Numbered from the stretch's first letter, positions 18,614-27,831 are shown. The stretch is DNA of 64,000 nt from Bacillus sp. ISL-37 (GCF_018613315.1 NZ_JAGGQL010000016.1:62001-126000), one strand, 5' to 3'. Notes: generated from the sequence alone by a model not told the origin. Made by a program: numbers and translations.

Positions 18614-18871
18614 ATGGATTCCATAGTTTTGTTTATCATCATCCTTTTCACACTGCCGTTCATCATTACCACAATCATCATGACTCCGATCCAGTACAGG
18701 TATATCAAAAAAATGGAAGAGTTAAAGGAAGAAAGAAAACTTACCCAAAGTAAACTGTATGAGGAAATGCCTGTTCATGAAGAAGTCCTTCATATGAACC
18801 TGCAATCGAATCCGTTGTTCATACCTGCGAATATCATCGCTGGCATGATTTATAACTTTCGGCATCGATAA
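18614..18871 (+). CDS. small single-span membrane protein (85 aa)
   Basis: An unrecognised small protein starting MDSIVLFIIILFTLPFIITT. One N-terminal membrane helix (about residues 3-24) is followed by a charged, probably coiled segment KKMEELKEERKLTQSK and a short C-terminal domain. GGGGG lies 8 bp upstream of the ATG. It is divergent from livK and directly upstream of another small gene. A role cannot be assigned from sequence. Confidence 0.65.
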   Translation: MDSIVLFIIILFTLPFIITTIIMTPIQYRYIKKMEELKEERKLTQSKLYEEMPVHEEVLHMNLQSNPLFIPANIIAGMIYNFRHR

Positions 18872-18889
18872 ATTTCTAAATAAAATAGT

Positions 18890-18947
18890 ATCCCCTCCAG
18901 ATTTTATGGCAATAACTTTACTAAATTGCCTAAATCACGGAGGGGAT
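18890..18947 (+). promoter_or_regulatory. predicted leader structure hiding the ribosome-binding site of the gene at 18952
   Basis: ATCCCCTCC at 18890-18898 is fully complementary to GGAGGGGAT at 18939-18947, which is the ribosome-binding site. Between them GGCAAT pairs with ATTGCC, giving a nested two-stem structure. Translation would need the outer stem to open. Confidence 0.55.
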
Positions 18948-18951
18948 TTCT

Positions 18952-19269
18952 ATGAAGGGAATCTATTTGATAAATGAAAAGATTCATATTAACGGGTGCT
19001 GCCAGACTGAAAGTGTTGACATCCAGCAAAAACGACTGCATGCATTCATGCAAGAAAATAGAGTGGAGACTGTAAAATTAAATCCATACCAGCTGAACGA
19101 GCATTATACGATCCCACACGCCCTGCTCTATGATTTAAAACAACATAAAAAGCAGATTGATTGCCTGCTGATGTACTCCAATGAGTCAATCAGGGATTTC
19201 GCTGTAACCTATCCTGCGAGATGGCTGATCCTAAGGAGTTATTTTGACCGAGTTTTGACTGTGATCTAA
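18952..19269 (+). CDS. hypothetical protein (105 aa)
   Basis: A soluble 105-residue protein starting MKGIYLINEKIHINGCCQ, with mixed alpha/beta composition and no signal or membrane segment. I do not recognise the family. The ATG follows GGAGGGG, and that ribosome-binding site can pair with a complementary sequence upstream, which suggests controlled translation. It ends close to the convergent VOC gene without a clear terminator. Confidence 0.6.
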   Translation: MKGIYLINEKIHINGCCQTESVDIQQKRLHAFMQENRVETVKLNPYQLNEHYTIPHALLYDLKQHKKQIDCLLMYSNESIRDFAVTYPARWLILRSYFDRVLTVI

Positions 19270-19301
19270 GGCAGTAAAAAGAAGTATGCAACAGGTCAAT
19301 G

Positions 19302-19703
19302 TCAAAAGCCGTCCGTCCCGCCGAATGCAATGCAATAGCCATCAAGATCCTTGACGGCAAACTCCTTCCAGGGTCCATTATTTTCATCAACCCATGGCTT
19401 GATGGCAATTTGCGCCCCTTTTCCCTTAAATTCATGATATAACTCATCAAGCGAATTCCAGTCTTCGATATAGCAATAAAGGTCGACCCCTTGCTTTTCA
19501 CCTGCTGCCGCCGGATTAGGCCTCACTTCTTTCAGATCGCTGGCTTGTAGCAGTTTTATTGCCAGTCCTGAAAATCCATCGCGGATGGCCCACCAGTCTG
19601 TCACCTCACAGCCTAATACATCACTGTAAAACTTCCGCGATTTCGCCAGGTCCGATACCAATAATACCTTCAATGAACTGTGAATCTGTCTTTTCGTTTC
19701 CAT
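19302..19703 (-). CDS. VOC-family (glyoxalase/bleomycin-resistance-like) protein
   Basis: A 133-residue protein with the vicinal-oxygen-chelate layout: an N-terminal half (LLVSDLAKSRKFYSDVLG) and a C-terminal half ending VKDLDGYCIAFGG. Members include glyoxalases, dioxygenases and antibiotic-binding proteins. The usual metal ligands are not all obvious, so enzymatic activity is uncertain. The ATG at 19703 follows GGAGGA. It lies immediately after the activator gene on the same strand (45 bp), so it may be co-transcribed with it. Confidence 0.82.
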   Translation of the reverse strand: METKRQIHSSLKVLLVSDLAKSRKFYSDVLGCEVTDWWAIRDGFSGLAIKLLQASDLKEVRPNPAAAGEKQGVDLYCYIEDWNSLDELYHEFKGKGAQIAIKPWVDENNGPWKEFAVKDLDGYCIAFGGTDGF

Positions 19704-19748
19704 TCCACATCCTCCTTGTGCTCATTCGAAACTGTCAGTGGTTGCTGA

Positions 19749-22700
19749 TTAGTTTCCTTCAATTATCATCTCATACATATGCCTTGTAGGTTCCAGCGGA
19801 GTGACGCCCAGTTCCTCTTCTAACACTTCACTGCATTTTTTATACCATCGGATGGCCTGCGGGCGATTGTTCTTGCGATAATAGCAAAACATCAGCAATC
19901 GATAGGCTTCCTCCCATGTTCTGTCCCTGTGGAGGATTTTTTGACACCAATGAATGGCAGAATCATAGTTTTCACGCCTTACATTCAGCTGCGCCAGCTT
20001 CTCCGCACTTCGCAAAAAGTAAACTAGCATCCGTTCTCGCTCATTGAGGCACCAGTCCTCATACCGTCGTTCAGGAAGATAATCCCCATTATATAAATTC
20101 AAGGCACGCTCTAGTTCTTCCATTGATTTTTCCGTATTCTTCTCTTCAAGGCCGGCTTCTGCCCATTCCTCAAAAATCCGCGAATCCAGCTCAATGGCTG
20201 CCTGTGGGTTAATTCCGTAGCCTGTTCCCTCCCTGATAATGAAAAACGGAGCGGCTCTCGCTTTGCGGGCAGGCTCCAGTACATTATTCAAAGCATTTAG
20301 AGCAACTTTAAAATCTCTGTCTGCACTCTTTTCCTCATGGACTGGCCAGAGCATCTGGAAAATATCCTCCTTCATCAGGAACTGATTCCTCTTTGTCAAG
20401 AAAAGCTGGAACAGCTCTTTTGCTTTTCCCCTCTGCCAATCCCTGTCCTCCACTTCCCTGTCCCCTAGCCAAAGCCTGAATTGCCCAAGCGTTTGGACTC
20501 TTAACGTATAGCCAGGATGGGCATTCAGACGCGGAATTTTCAAATCCTCCAGCAGCTTCTCAGCATAGCCGGGCATAATGGATTGCTTGACTGCTTGAAT
20601 GAGCATCGGTGCGAAAACCTGCAAATCCCTTGGACCAAATGTCGTCCGCTTTTTCAGGAAGAATTCATATCCGCCTGTCTTCATCCTTTTTAAAAAGCTT
20701 GAGAATGCTGTTTTGAACTCCTGACCGTCATTTAATGAGTAATAATAGTAAGACTTCCAAAACGCAAGCAGCATCCTCCCATATTCATCTCCACACTGAC
20801 TAATCAGTCCCTCTGCTTTATGAAGGTTCTCGCTCGCCTCCTTGTGCCTGTCGTTATAAATTGACGCAATCGCCAGGCAAAGCGTTATAAGTGCTGAAAG
20901 CCAAACATCCTTCACCTGTTCTGTTTCAAGCAGCGCCTTTCTCCCAGCCTCTGCAGCCCTCTCATATTCACGCCTTGATCCGTAAAGGATGCACAGGCCC
21001 ATCAGCGGTTCTGCCTTCCCTCGTTCGATGCTCAGACGTCCCATGATATCGAGTGCCGTTTCATAGCATTTTTCAGCCAGAGCCAGATCGTACTGTTCAA
21101 TGAGTTGAACGGCATGCCCCATCCTGATCCATCCGCAAGCTTCCACAAATGGAGCCTGGATATCAATGCCATGCTGGATCCCTGCTTGGGACAACGCCTT
21201 CGCCTGCATGCCATTTCCTGTAAAAGCTTCGATCAATGCAAGCAACAAATCCGTTTCCCGATGTGATTGGGGCAAATGCAGCTTATCATTTAGATGGTCG
21301 ATCGCTTTGACGTCCGTTAAAATCCTTCTGGATTCAACAAATCGTCCGGTCCTTAAGGTTAGCCGGGCTTCCAGATTTCCATCCTCTATGTGGACACCCA
21401 TCGCCCTTGCTCGTTCAATCCATTTTTCCGCCTTCAATGCCTGCCCCGAATTGATCAGGTTTTCAGCAAGAAGGCGATACAGCCTTCCCGTTTCCTCAGC
21501 AGCACCATTAAGCATCGCTGCTTCCCGAAGCTCTATCGCTTGAGCTAAGATACGTTCAGCTTTAAGCGGCTGAATCGTATCAAGATAAATTTTCGCTTTT
21601 CCTTCAAGAGCCTTGCTTTTCCATTCCGCACTTCCTATCCTGTCAGCTGTTTGAATCGCCTGCTCATAGCATTCTTCCGCTTGCTTGTACAATGAGCGGT
21701 AACGGTAAACCTCACCTTCAAGAAACAAAAGTGAACAATAGCGACTTTTATCTTCCAGCGGGATTCTTGCTAGCCGTTCCTGCAGATTCTCGAGCTTGCC
21801 CATTTCTAGTAGTTCCATCCCCTGTTCATCCATAATCGCTGCAGCAGCACGGTATTGGCCTATTTTCTCATAGCAGTATAAAGCCTCTTCCCAATGCCCT
21901 TTTTTTTCAAAATAATGTGCACTATTCATCATCAAAACTCTGTATTGTTCAGGCTGGCTTGTGATCAGCCTGTTCTCAAGGAATTCGCGGAAAAGAGCGT
22001 GATACCTGAACTGGCTGCCGCCAATCTGTTGAATGAACAGGTTTTTCGCAGTCAGCTGCTCCAGCATCTGGATGGAGCCGTTCATGCCGAGGATGTGGTC
22101 GCATACATCCGTACTTAGTTCTTCAAAGATGCTTGTCTGTTCAAGGAATTGCTGAATCATTGGAGGCTGTTTCGAAAACACTTCATAAACCAGATATTGA
22201 AACAGATCCTCAAGCGACTTTGCCGGCTCCACCAGGAGCTCATCAAGACTCTGAAGGTGAGGCAGCTGCTGGGCAATCATTCCAATTGCTATGACCCAGC
22301 CTTCCGTAATGTTATACAACTGGTCAATTTGATCGTCAGTAATAGCAACCTGATAAAAATCAGAAAGTAGCAGCTCGATTTCTTCTTTTCCAAAAATCAA
22401 ATCTGTCTTCGAAATCTCATTCAACTCATTCCTAGCCTTCAACTTGGCAAGGACTTTCCAACCGGGCTTCGTCCTGGTTGAGATGACAAGATGGAGATGC
22501 CCCGGCATATGCTCCAGCAGTTTTTCCAACCATACATTGATATGATAGGAATGCTCTATTGCGTGGAAGTCATCAAGGATGACAATGATTTTCTCCGGTA
22601 TCTGGAGGGTTTCATTGATGAAAAGCGAAGAGAGCATGCTAAGTTCCTCTTCTCTTATATAACGGTCCATCTTTTTCATATAAGTGATTAACTCATGGCC

Positions 22701-22985
22701 AAAATCCGGGAACAAGGTTTGAATCGAGGCTGTCAAATAGGATAGAAACGGAAGAATATCGTCATCGGAAGAAGTGATTGTATACCAGCAGCACGACTGG
22801 TTCTGATCCTTGACATGCAATGCCAGAGCCGTGCTCTTTCCATATCCGGCGCCCGCCTGGATGATGGTCAGCGTCTTTTCAGTAATCGCTTTCATTTTTT
22901 TTGATAATTTGGCCCGTCTGATCCATTGATCCTGTAAGCCAGGAACAATTAATTTTGTTTTGATCAATGGCAATGTTCCCTGCAT
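19749..22985 (-). CDS. MalT-like NTPase transcriptional activator with C-terminal SARP-type DNA-binding and BTAD domains
   Basis: A 1078-residue regulator. The N-terminal third is a STAND-type ATPase (Walker A GAGYGKST at residues 45-52; IIVILDDFH as Walker B). The middle is a long TPR-like helical array for effector sensing. From about residue 835, VQTLGQFRLWLGDREVEDRDW begins an OmpR-like winged helix (KAKELFQLFLTKRNQFLMKEDIF), followed by a bacterial transcriptional activator domain with YLPERRYEDWCLNERERM. MalT itself ends in a LuxR helix-turn-helix; here a SARP-like end replaces it. ATG 22985 follows GGCGGAG. SARP proteins bind heptamer direct repeats of 11-bp period ahead of -10, and two such promoters lie at 18474-18506 and 9470-9502. 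It is therefore the likely activator of the liv/acyl-CoA module (inference). Confidence 0.85.
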   Translation of the reverse strand: MQGTLPLIKTKLIVPGLQDQWIRRAKLSKKMKAITEKTLTIIQAGAGYGKSTALALHVKDQNQSCCWYTITSSDDDILPFLSYLTASIQTLFPDFGHELITYMKKMDRYIREEELSMLSSLFINETLQIPEKIIVILDDFHAIEHSYHINVWLEKLLEHMPGHLHLVISTRTKPGWKVLAKLKARNELNEISKTDLIFGKEEIELLLSDFYQVAITDDQIDQLYNITEGWVIAIGMIAQQLPHLQSLDELLVEPAKSLEDLFQYLVYEVFSKQPPMIQQFLEQTSIFEELSTDVCDHILGMNGSIQMLEQLTAKNLFIQQIGGSQFRYHALFREFLENRLITSQPEQYRVLMMNSAHYFEKKGHWEEALYCYEKIGQYRAAAAIMDEQGMELLEMGKLENLQERLARIPLEDKSRYCSLLFLEGEVYRYRSLYKQAEECYEQAIQTADRIGSAEWKSKALEGKAKIYLDTIQPLKAERILAQAIELREAAMLNGAAEETGRLYRLLAENLINSGQALKAEKWIERARAMGVHIEDGNLEARLTLRTGRFVESRRILTDVKAIDHLNDKLHLPQSHRETDLLLALIEAFTGNGMQAKALSQAGIQHGIDIQAPFVEACGWIRMGHAVQLIEQYDLALAEKCYETALDIMGRLSIERGKAEPLMGLCILYGSRREYERAAEAGRKALLETEQVKDVWLSALITLCLAIASIYNDRHKEASENLHKAEGLISQCGDEYGRMLLAFWKSYYYYSLNDGQEFKTAFSSFLKRMKTGGYEFFLKKRTTFGPRDLQVFAPMLIQAVKQSIMPGYAEKLLEDLKIPRLNAHPGYTLRVQTLGQFRLWLGDREVEDRDWQRGKAKELFQLFLTKRNQFLMKEDIFQMLWPVHEEKSADRDFKVALNALNNVLEPARKARAAPFFIIREGTGYGINPQAAIELDSRIFEEWAEAGLEEKNTEKSMEELERALNLYNGDYLPERRYEDWCLNERERMLVYFLRSAEKLAQLNVRRENYDSAIHWCQKILHRDRTWEEAYRLLMFCYYRKNNRPQAIRWYKKCSEVLEEELGVTPLEPTRHMYEMIIEGN

Positions 22986-23037
22986 ATAATCTCCGCCCTG
23001 TTTTCATTATAATGATGCTAGTCTAACATAAACGAAT

Positions 23038-23069
23038 TAAAAAAAGACTCGAAAGTTGACGAGTCTTTT
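23038..23069 (-). terminator. terminator of yhjE-sipV
   Basis: Minus-strand stem AAAGACTCG / CGAGTCTTT with a TTTTTTT tail, 20 bp after the sipV stop. Confidence 0.88.
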
Positions 23070-23088
23070 CACTTCTCTATATGTATAG

Positions 23089-23643
23089 TTAGAAAGATAC
23101 ATCCATTTCCTCGAGCGGCCAATACCTCAGATTCACTTTGCCGACAACCTGCTCTTCAGAAATGAACCCAAACTGCCTGCTGTCCCAGCTGCCAAGACGG
23201 TTATCGCCAAGGACGAACAATTTTCCTTCCGGCACTCTTTCAACCCCGGTCAAATCCTCAAGGGTAAAGTCGCCGGTCAAATAGCCGCCGGGTGATTGCT
23301 CGCGGTAATGTTTCAAAAAAGGTTCCTTCACTTGTTTGCCATTGATGAATAACATGTCTTCACGATATTCAACTTTATCGCCTGGCAGGCCGATGACGCG
23401 TTTCACAAAGTCTTCCTCTTCATTCGCATGGAATACTATTACGTCAAATCTTTCGAGATCTTCTGTTTCGTATCCCAGCTTATTGACAACGACTTTATTC
23501 CCATCTTCCAGTGTAGGAAGCATGGATTCTCCTTCAACAACATAATTGGAAAAAAAGAAAATCCTGATAAAGACAAATATGATCATTCCGAGAGCAAAAG
23601 CCTTGATCCATTCGAGCCCTTCCCTTTTCACGATTTCTTTCAT
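23089..23643 (-). CDS. sipV: type I signal peptidase
   Basis: A 184-residue membrane-anchored protease that cleaves signal peptides of exported proteins. One N-terminal membrane helix (about residues 13-33) is followed by the catalytic Ser40 in EGESMLPTL and Lys81 in DFVKRVIGLPGD. The later boxes VLGDNRLGSWDSR complete the SPase I signature. The ATG follows GGTGGTGAAGGAAG. It is 27 bp downstream of yhjE, as sipV is in B. subtilis; the symbol rests on that synteny. Confidence 0.92.
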   Translation of the reverse strand: MKEIVKREGLEWIKAFALGMIIFVFIRIFFFSNYVVEGESMLPTLEDGNKVVVNKLGYETEDLERFDVIVFHANEEEDFVKRVIGLPGDKVEYREDMLFINGKQVKEPFLKHYREQSPGGYLTGDFTLEDLTGVERVPEGKLFVLGDNRLGSWDSRQFGFISEEQVVGKVNLRYWPLEEMDVSF

Positions 23644-23670
23644 CGACTTCCTTCACCACCTGTTATCCTG

Positions 23671-24288
23671 CTATCTGTCATTATCGTCTTTTCCAACACT
23701 CATATTCATTTTTACTTCAATTCTTTTGCCGATATACCACAAGATAGCGATTACTGCCAGAACGATAGCCGTTCGCGCGGGATTAGTGATTAAAGAACGA
23801 ATATCATAACCTACAAAGCTAATCGTAAAAATCATCACCATTTTCCCCGTAATCACTGCAAGCATATACTGTGCCATGCTGATTTTTGAAAGCCCTGCTA
23901 CGATATTGACCAGGGCAGATGGTGTAAAAGGGAAACACAGCATGAGAAATATTGGGCCAAACCCATGGCGTTCAATCCAGTTCATCCCTTTCTGGACTTT
24001 TGGATGGCGCTGTAAAAACCTTAGGATTCGTCCCTGGCCGTACCGTCGGAAAATCAAAAAGACAATCAACGCCCCGAGAACAGCACCAATCCAGGAAAAG
24101 AGAAAGCCAAGCCACAGCCCAAACGCATTCGCATTTGCCATGACAAATAGAAACAATGGCAGGAACGGCAAAAAAGCTTCCAGCATTGGCAGCAAAATTC
24201 CCGGAATTGGCCCAAACGATCTGTATTGGTTGAGCAAATCCATAATGTTTTCGATTGTAAACCATTCTTTCAATAATTCAACATCCAT
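23671..24288 (-). CDS. yhjE: TVP38/TMEM64-family membrane protein (DedA-like, YhjE)
   Basis: A 205-residue integral membrane protein with about five hydrophobic segments and the VTT-domain motif FGPIFLMLCFPFTPSALVN. The family is related to DedA lipid-scramblase-like proteins. I chose ATG 24288 (MDVELLKEWF) because AAGGAG sits 6 bp upstream; ATG 24306 overlaps that site. It is followed by sipV in an operon, as in B. subtilis. The exact function is unknown. Confidence 0.85.
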   Translation of the reverse strand: MDVELLKEWFTIENIMDLLNQYRSFGPIPGILLPMLEAFLPFLPLFLFVMANANAFGLWLGFLFSWIGAVLGALIVFLIFRRYGQGRILRFLQRHPKVQKGMNWIERHGFGPIFLMLCFPFTPSALVNIVAGLSKISMAQYMLAVITGKMVMIFTISFVGYDIRSLITNPARTAIVLAVIAILWYIGKRIEVKMNMSVGKDDNDR

Positions 24289-24416
24289 TGAAATCTCCTT
24301 GTCCAAAACACTTGGTAATCAGAATTCCACAGAGTTTTGATTACCTTATCCTATTTACCTCTTAGAGATAATTGTACACCTCTAATTCTTAATTTGGGTA
24401 ATTTTTAACAAGCTAT

Positions 24417-25355
24417 CTATTTAGTTAAAAAATTCTGCAACGCAGTTCTGTTTTCTTCAAAATCTATCGCCAGTACTGCTCCTGCACCACTCACCCTCTG
24501 GTTCTCGAATGATCCTTCAACCGGTATCCTCATTGTTTCGATATCCCTATTATCCTTTGAAATCAGCCCTTTTCCCATAAATAAGATATCGCCTGTATTC
24601 ATATTGGTATTAATAAACGGCGTAACGACTCCAACCAATTTAGGGAGCTTCGGCAGTGTCTGGATGCTGGCGAACTGCTTGCCAACTTCTTTTATGACGT
24701 TTTGCTGGCGTTCTACACGGCCAAAATCACCTACTGCATCCTGGCGGAACCGGACATATCCAAGCAGATGTTTTCCATCCAGTCTTTGGACACCAGGTTC
24801 CAGTGTGACACCAATACCCTCTGACATTTTCTTTTCAACATTAACTTTTACACCTTCTGGGAATGCTTCATCCATTAAACGGACAAACCCTTCAAAATCA
24901 ACGATTGAATAATATTGAAGGCTTACATCAAAGTTTTCCTTTATTGTCTGCCTCAATAGTTCCGGGCCGCCAAGCGCAAACGCAGCATTGATTTTATTCA
25001 TCCCGTGTCCCGGAATCTCCACATACGTATCCCTCATGATCGAGGTCAACTTATAAGACTCTGTATCTGGATTATAGCTGGCGATCATGATTGTATCTGA
25101 ACGGGATGCTTCTTTTGCTCTTGCGTCACTGCCGATCAGCAAAATATTCGTGAGGCCATTTCGGTCACTCTCGCCATTAAATTGGTATTCCTGCTTGTTT
25201 TCCTCTGCCGCCTTTTCGGAATCATTCACGCCAGAACGGTACTGCATATAGGAATACAGTGCAACGGCTCCGACCAGAAGGAATAGCAGTAAAAAGATAC
25301 TCGACCACCTGATTCTCTTTTTTCTTTTTTTATGTTGATGCCTATCAGATCTCAT
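24417..25355 (-). CDS. LytR-CpsA-Psr family glycopolymer transferase (TagU-like)
   Basis: A 312-residue protein with a basic cytoplasmic tail (HQHKKRKKRIR), one membrane helix (about residues 17-37) and an extracellular LCP domain. LCP hallmarks are LLIGSDAR, SDTIMIASYNP and TSIMRDTYVEIPGHGMNKIN with its catalytic arginines and aspartates, then YVRFRQDAVGDFGRVERQQ. Such enzymes attach teichoic acids to peptidoglycan. The ATG follows GGAAGGG. It is monocistronic between yhjE and the S9 peptidase; which TagTUV paralogue it is cannot be said. Confidence 0.9.
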   Translation of the reverse strand: MRSDRHQHKKRKKRIRWSSIFLLLFLLVGAVALYSYMQYRSGVNDSEKAAEENKQEYQFNGESDRNGLTNILLIGSDARAKEASRSDTIMIASYNPDTESYKLTSIMRDTYVEIPGHGMNKINAAFALGGPELLRQTIKENFDVSLQYYSIVDFEGFVRLMDEAFPEGVKVNVEKKMSEGIGVTLEPGVQRLDGKHLLGYVRFRQDAVGDFGRVERQQNVIKEVGKQFASIQTLPKLPKLVGVVTPFINTNMNTGDILFMGKGLISKDNRDIETMRIPVEGSFENQRVSGAGAVLAIDFEENRTALQNFLTK

Positions 25356-25569
25356 TCGAAAAACCCTTCCGATTTATAGATATTGATAAAACATGGATTT
25401 TATTAAGCACTTTCCGTTAACTTGCTGCTTTCGTGGTGTTTTGATTCATGATCATTTTCAAATTGATTATTGCAACCGCGATACATGATAGAATCGAAAG
25501 CAACAGTCAAGTGAATTACTTTATTACTATTTTCCTTCTCTACCTATAACCTTAAACTTATCTGGAGAA

Positions 25570-25614
25570 TTTTTCAAAAATTAACCCGCGGCATGAGCAT
25601 TTGCCGCGGGTTAA
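25570..25614 (-). terminator. terminator of the S9 peptidase gene
   Basis: Minus-strand stem TTAACCCGCGGC / GCCGCGGGTTAA followed by TTTTTG, 15 bp after the stop codon. Confidence 0.88.
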
Positions 25615-25628
25615 ATGTTCTATTGATT

Positions 25629-27611
25629 TTACAGGTAGCTATTAAACCAGTCTACGATCGATGCCAACCGGCTTAGGCGGAGATTAGGCTTTCCGCTTCT
25701 TGAAAGCTCGTGGTTGGACTCTGGGAAGCGGATGAACTTCGTTTCCTTTCCCTGTCTCTTCAAGGCGATAAATAGCTGTTCAGCCTGTTCAATCGGGCAA
25801 CGATAGTCCTTTTCACTGTGAAGGATCAATAATGGTGTATTGATTTTATCCACATAGGCGAGAGGTGAATGCTTCCAAAGTGTATCCAAATCACTGAGAT
25901 CTGCCTGAATCTGCCACTCTGTAAAATAGTACCCGATGTCGCTGACACCATAGAAGCTGATCCAGTTCGAAATCGAGCGCTGTGTGACGGCCGCCTTGAA
26001 TCTGTCAGTATGTCCGACAATCCAGTTGGTCATGAACCCGCCATAGCTTCCCCCGGTTACTCCTAATCGGTCCTTGTCAATGAAATCGTACTTTTCTAGC
26101 GCATGATCGACAGCTTCCATCACATCCTGATAGTCTCCGCCTCCATAATCACCGCGCACGGCATTGACGAATTGCTGCCCGTAGCCATGGCTGCCGCGTG
26201 GATTGATATAGAGAACTCCGTATCCTTCAGCCGCCAGGACCTGGAACTCATTGAAATACGAGTTCGCATACATGGCATGCGGTCCTCCGTGAATCTCGAG
26301 AATCAGCGGATATTTCTTGTCCTCTTCATATCCTGCAGGCTTCATGATCCAGCCATTTAGTAGGGTGCCGTCACTGGCCTCGAAAGATATTTGCTCTGGT
26401 TTTGATAAAGTCACTGACTCCAAAACCTTTTCGTTCACGGACGTCAGCTGTGTCATTTCACCAGTAGTCACTTCAAGCTGAAACAATTCTCCTGGGAGTA
26501 CTGGATTGCTGATAGCTGCGACAATTCTCTGGTTTTTACGGTCCAGTGTGTACCCATACACATGCTGCTGATCAAGAAGTGCTGGATACACTTCACCAGC
26601 AAGGTTCGCAAAGTATAAAACAGTATTTCCCTGGTCAGTCGCAAGGAAATAGAAGCTCTCACTATCTTCGCCCCAGATCAATCCAGGACTGTGCGCTCCC
26701 TGATGGAAGTCTGCGGCAACAGCGTCGCCAACAAGGATATCCATATTCTCTGTGACGCATTGAATGTTTCCAGTCTCTAGCTCCTGAACCCAAACCTGGG
26801 TTAACGTTGCATTTTCAAACTCTCTTTCATGCCCCGTATAGCCAAGGTATTTCCCGTCAGGTGAAAATACGGCATTTCCAAAGTAGCCAGTTCCGTTTGT
26901 AAGCTTTGTTTTGTTCCCTGTCTCGATATCCATCAGCCATAAATCACTTTTGAATGATAAATCACGTTCAGATGACTCATCAGCTGACAATACAAGACTT
27001 TTGCCATCAGGAGACCAGCACTGCAAATGGTAGTCTATTTCGCCTTTTGCCACTAATTCAGCCTTGCCATCTGCAAGATCCACAATGACTGTCTGTCGAT
27101 ACTTGCCGTCCCAGAAGCCAGCTGCATCTGATTTATATTTCATTTCCACGGCTACGAACGGTTCCAGCTTCTTGTCGTCCTTCTTCTCTTCATCTTTTGC
27201 AAGCAAATCTTCATCAGGCTTCAAGGATACAGAACAAGCGATTCTTTCCCCATCCGGTGACCAAACGGGACCATTAGCACCATTCCTGAAATCTGTCACT
27301 TGCCTCGCTTCCCCGCCGGCAGCATTTAGAACAAATATCTGGTTCTTGCTGCTTCGGTTCGAAACGAAAGCCAGCTTCGTTCCATCCGGTGACCACCTTG
27401 GGGAATGATTGCGGTTCTCACCGTAAGTCCATTGCTTCGGCTCTCCGCCATCTTTAATGTCAATTATGTATAAATTAGAGGCGTAATCATTCTTGTTCTC
27501 CAGCATCTCTGTCTGGACAAACACACACTTCTTTCCATCTGGTGAAAACTGTGGGTCCGTAACGGACTTTAATTCAAATAAATCCTCTGCTTTAATAAAT
27601 CTTTTTTCCAT
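25629..27611 (-). CDS. S9-family serine peptidase (acylaminoacyl-peptidase-like)
   Basis: A 660-residue cytoplasmic prolyl-oligopeptidase-family enzyme. The N-terminal part is a WD/beta-propeller with repeated WSPDGxxL segments (for example PRWSPDGTKLAFVSN and CWSPDGKSLVLSA). The C-terminal part is the catalytic domain with Ser522 in TGGSYGGFM, Asp602 in HSEKDYRCP and His634 in ESNHELSR. It resembles B. subtilis YuxL. ATG 27611 (MEKRFIKAEDLF) is preferred: GGAAGG is directly adjacent to the in-frame ATG 27623 and too close for it. It is single-gene, with its own terminator. Confidence 0.88.
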   Translation of the reverse strand: MEKRFIKAEDLFELKSVTDPQFSPDGKKCVFVQTEMLENKNDYASNLYIIDIKDGGEPKQWTYGENRNHSPRWSPDGTKLAFVSNRSSKNQIFVLNAAGGEARQVTDFRNGANGPVWSPDGERIACSVSLKPDEDLLAKDEEKKDDKKLEPFVAVEMKYKSDAAGFWDGKYRQTVIVDLADGKAELVAKGEIDYHLQCWSPDGKSLVLSADESSERDLSFKSDLWLMDIETGNKTKLTNGTGYFGNAVFSPDGKYLGYTGHEREFENATLTQVWVQELETGNIQCVTENMDILVGDAVAADFHQGAHSPGLIWGEDSESFYFLATDQGNTVLYFANLAGEVYPALLDQQHVYGYTLDRKNQRIVAAISNPVLPGELFQLEVTTGEMTQLTSVNEKVLESVTLSKPEQISFEASDGTLLNGWIMKPAGYEEDKKYPLILEIHGGPHAMYANSYFNEFQVLAAEGYGVLYINPRGSHGYGQQFVNAVRGDYGGGDYQDVMEAVDHALEKYDFIDKDRLGVTGGSYGGFMTNWIVGHTDRFKAAVTQRSISNWISFYGVSDIGYYFTEWQIQADLSDLDTLWKHSPLAYVDKINTPLLILHSEKDYRCPIEQAEQLFIALKRQGKETKFIRFPESNHELSRSGKPNLRLSRLASIVDWFNSYL

Positions 27612-27817
27612 TTCGGGAGCCATCCTTCCAAAGTTAAATTATTCTCTTTATATTTCGATAACAGAAATAAATCTCCTGCTTTTACTTCAATGTTTTTCTG
27701 AAGAAAGCCAACAACCCACCAGCACTGCAAGTTTCCTTTTATTTTGGAGAAGATGATAGTGGAAGGAAATTTTTTTTACCCTCTTGAAATCCTCCTTAAA
27801 ATCCAGTACGATAATTA

Positions 27818-27831
27818 CGAACAAACGTTCT
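27818..27831. promoter_or_regulatory. LexA (SOS) box ahead of yhjD
   Basis: CGAAC-AAAC-GTTCT fits the Bacillus LexA box CGAAC-N4-GTTCG with one mismatch. It lies just downstream of a TTGAAA / TACGAT promoter (17-bp spacer) and 28 bp before the yhjD start, a position suited to repression. Confidence 0.6.
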
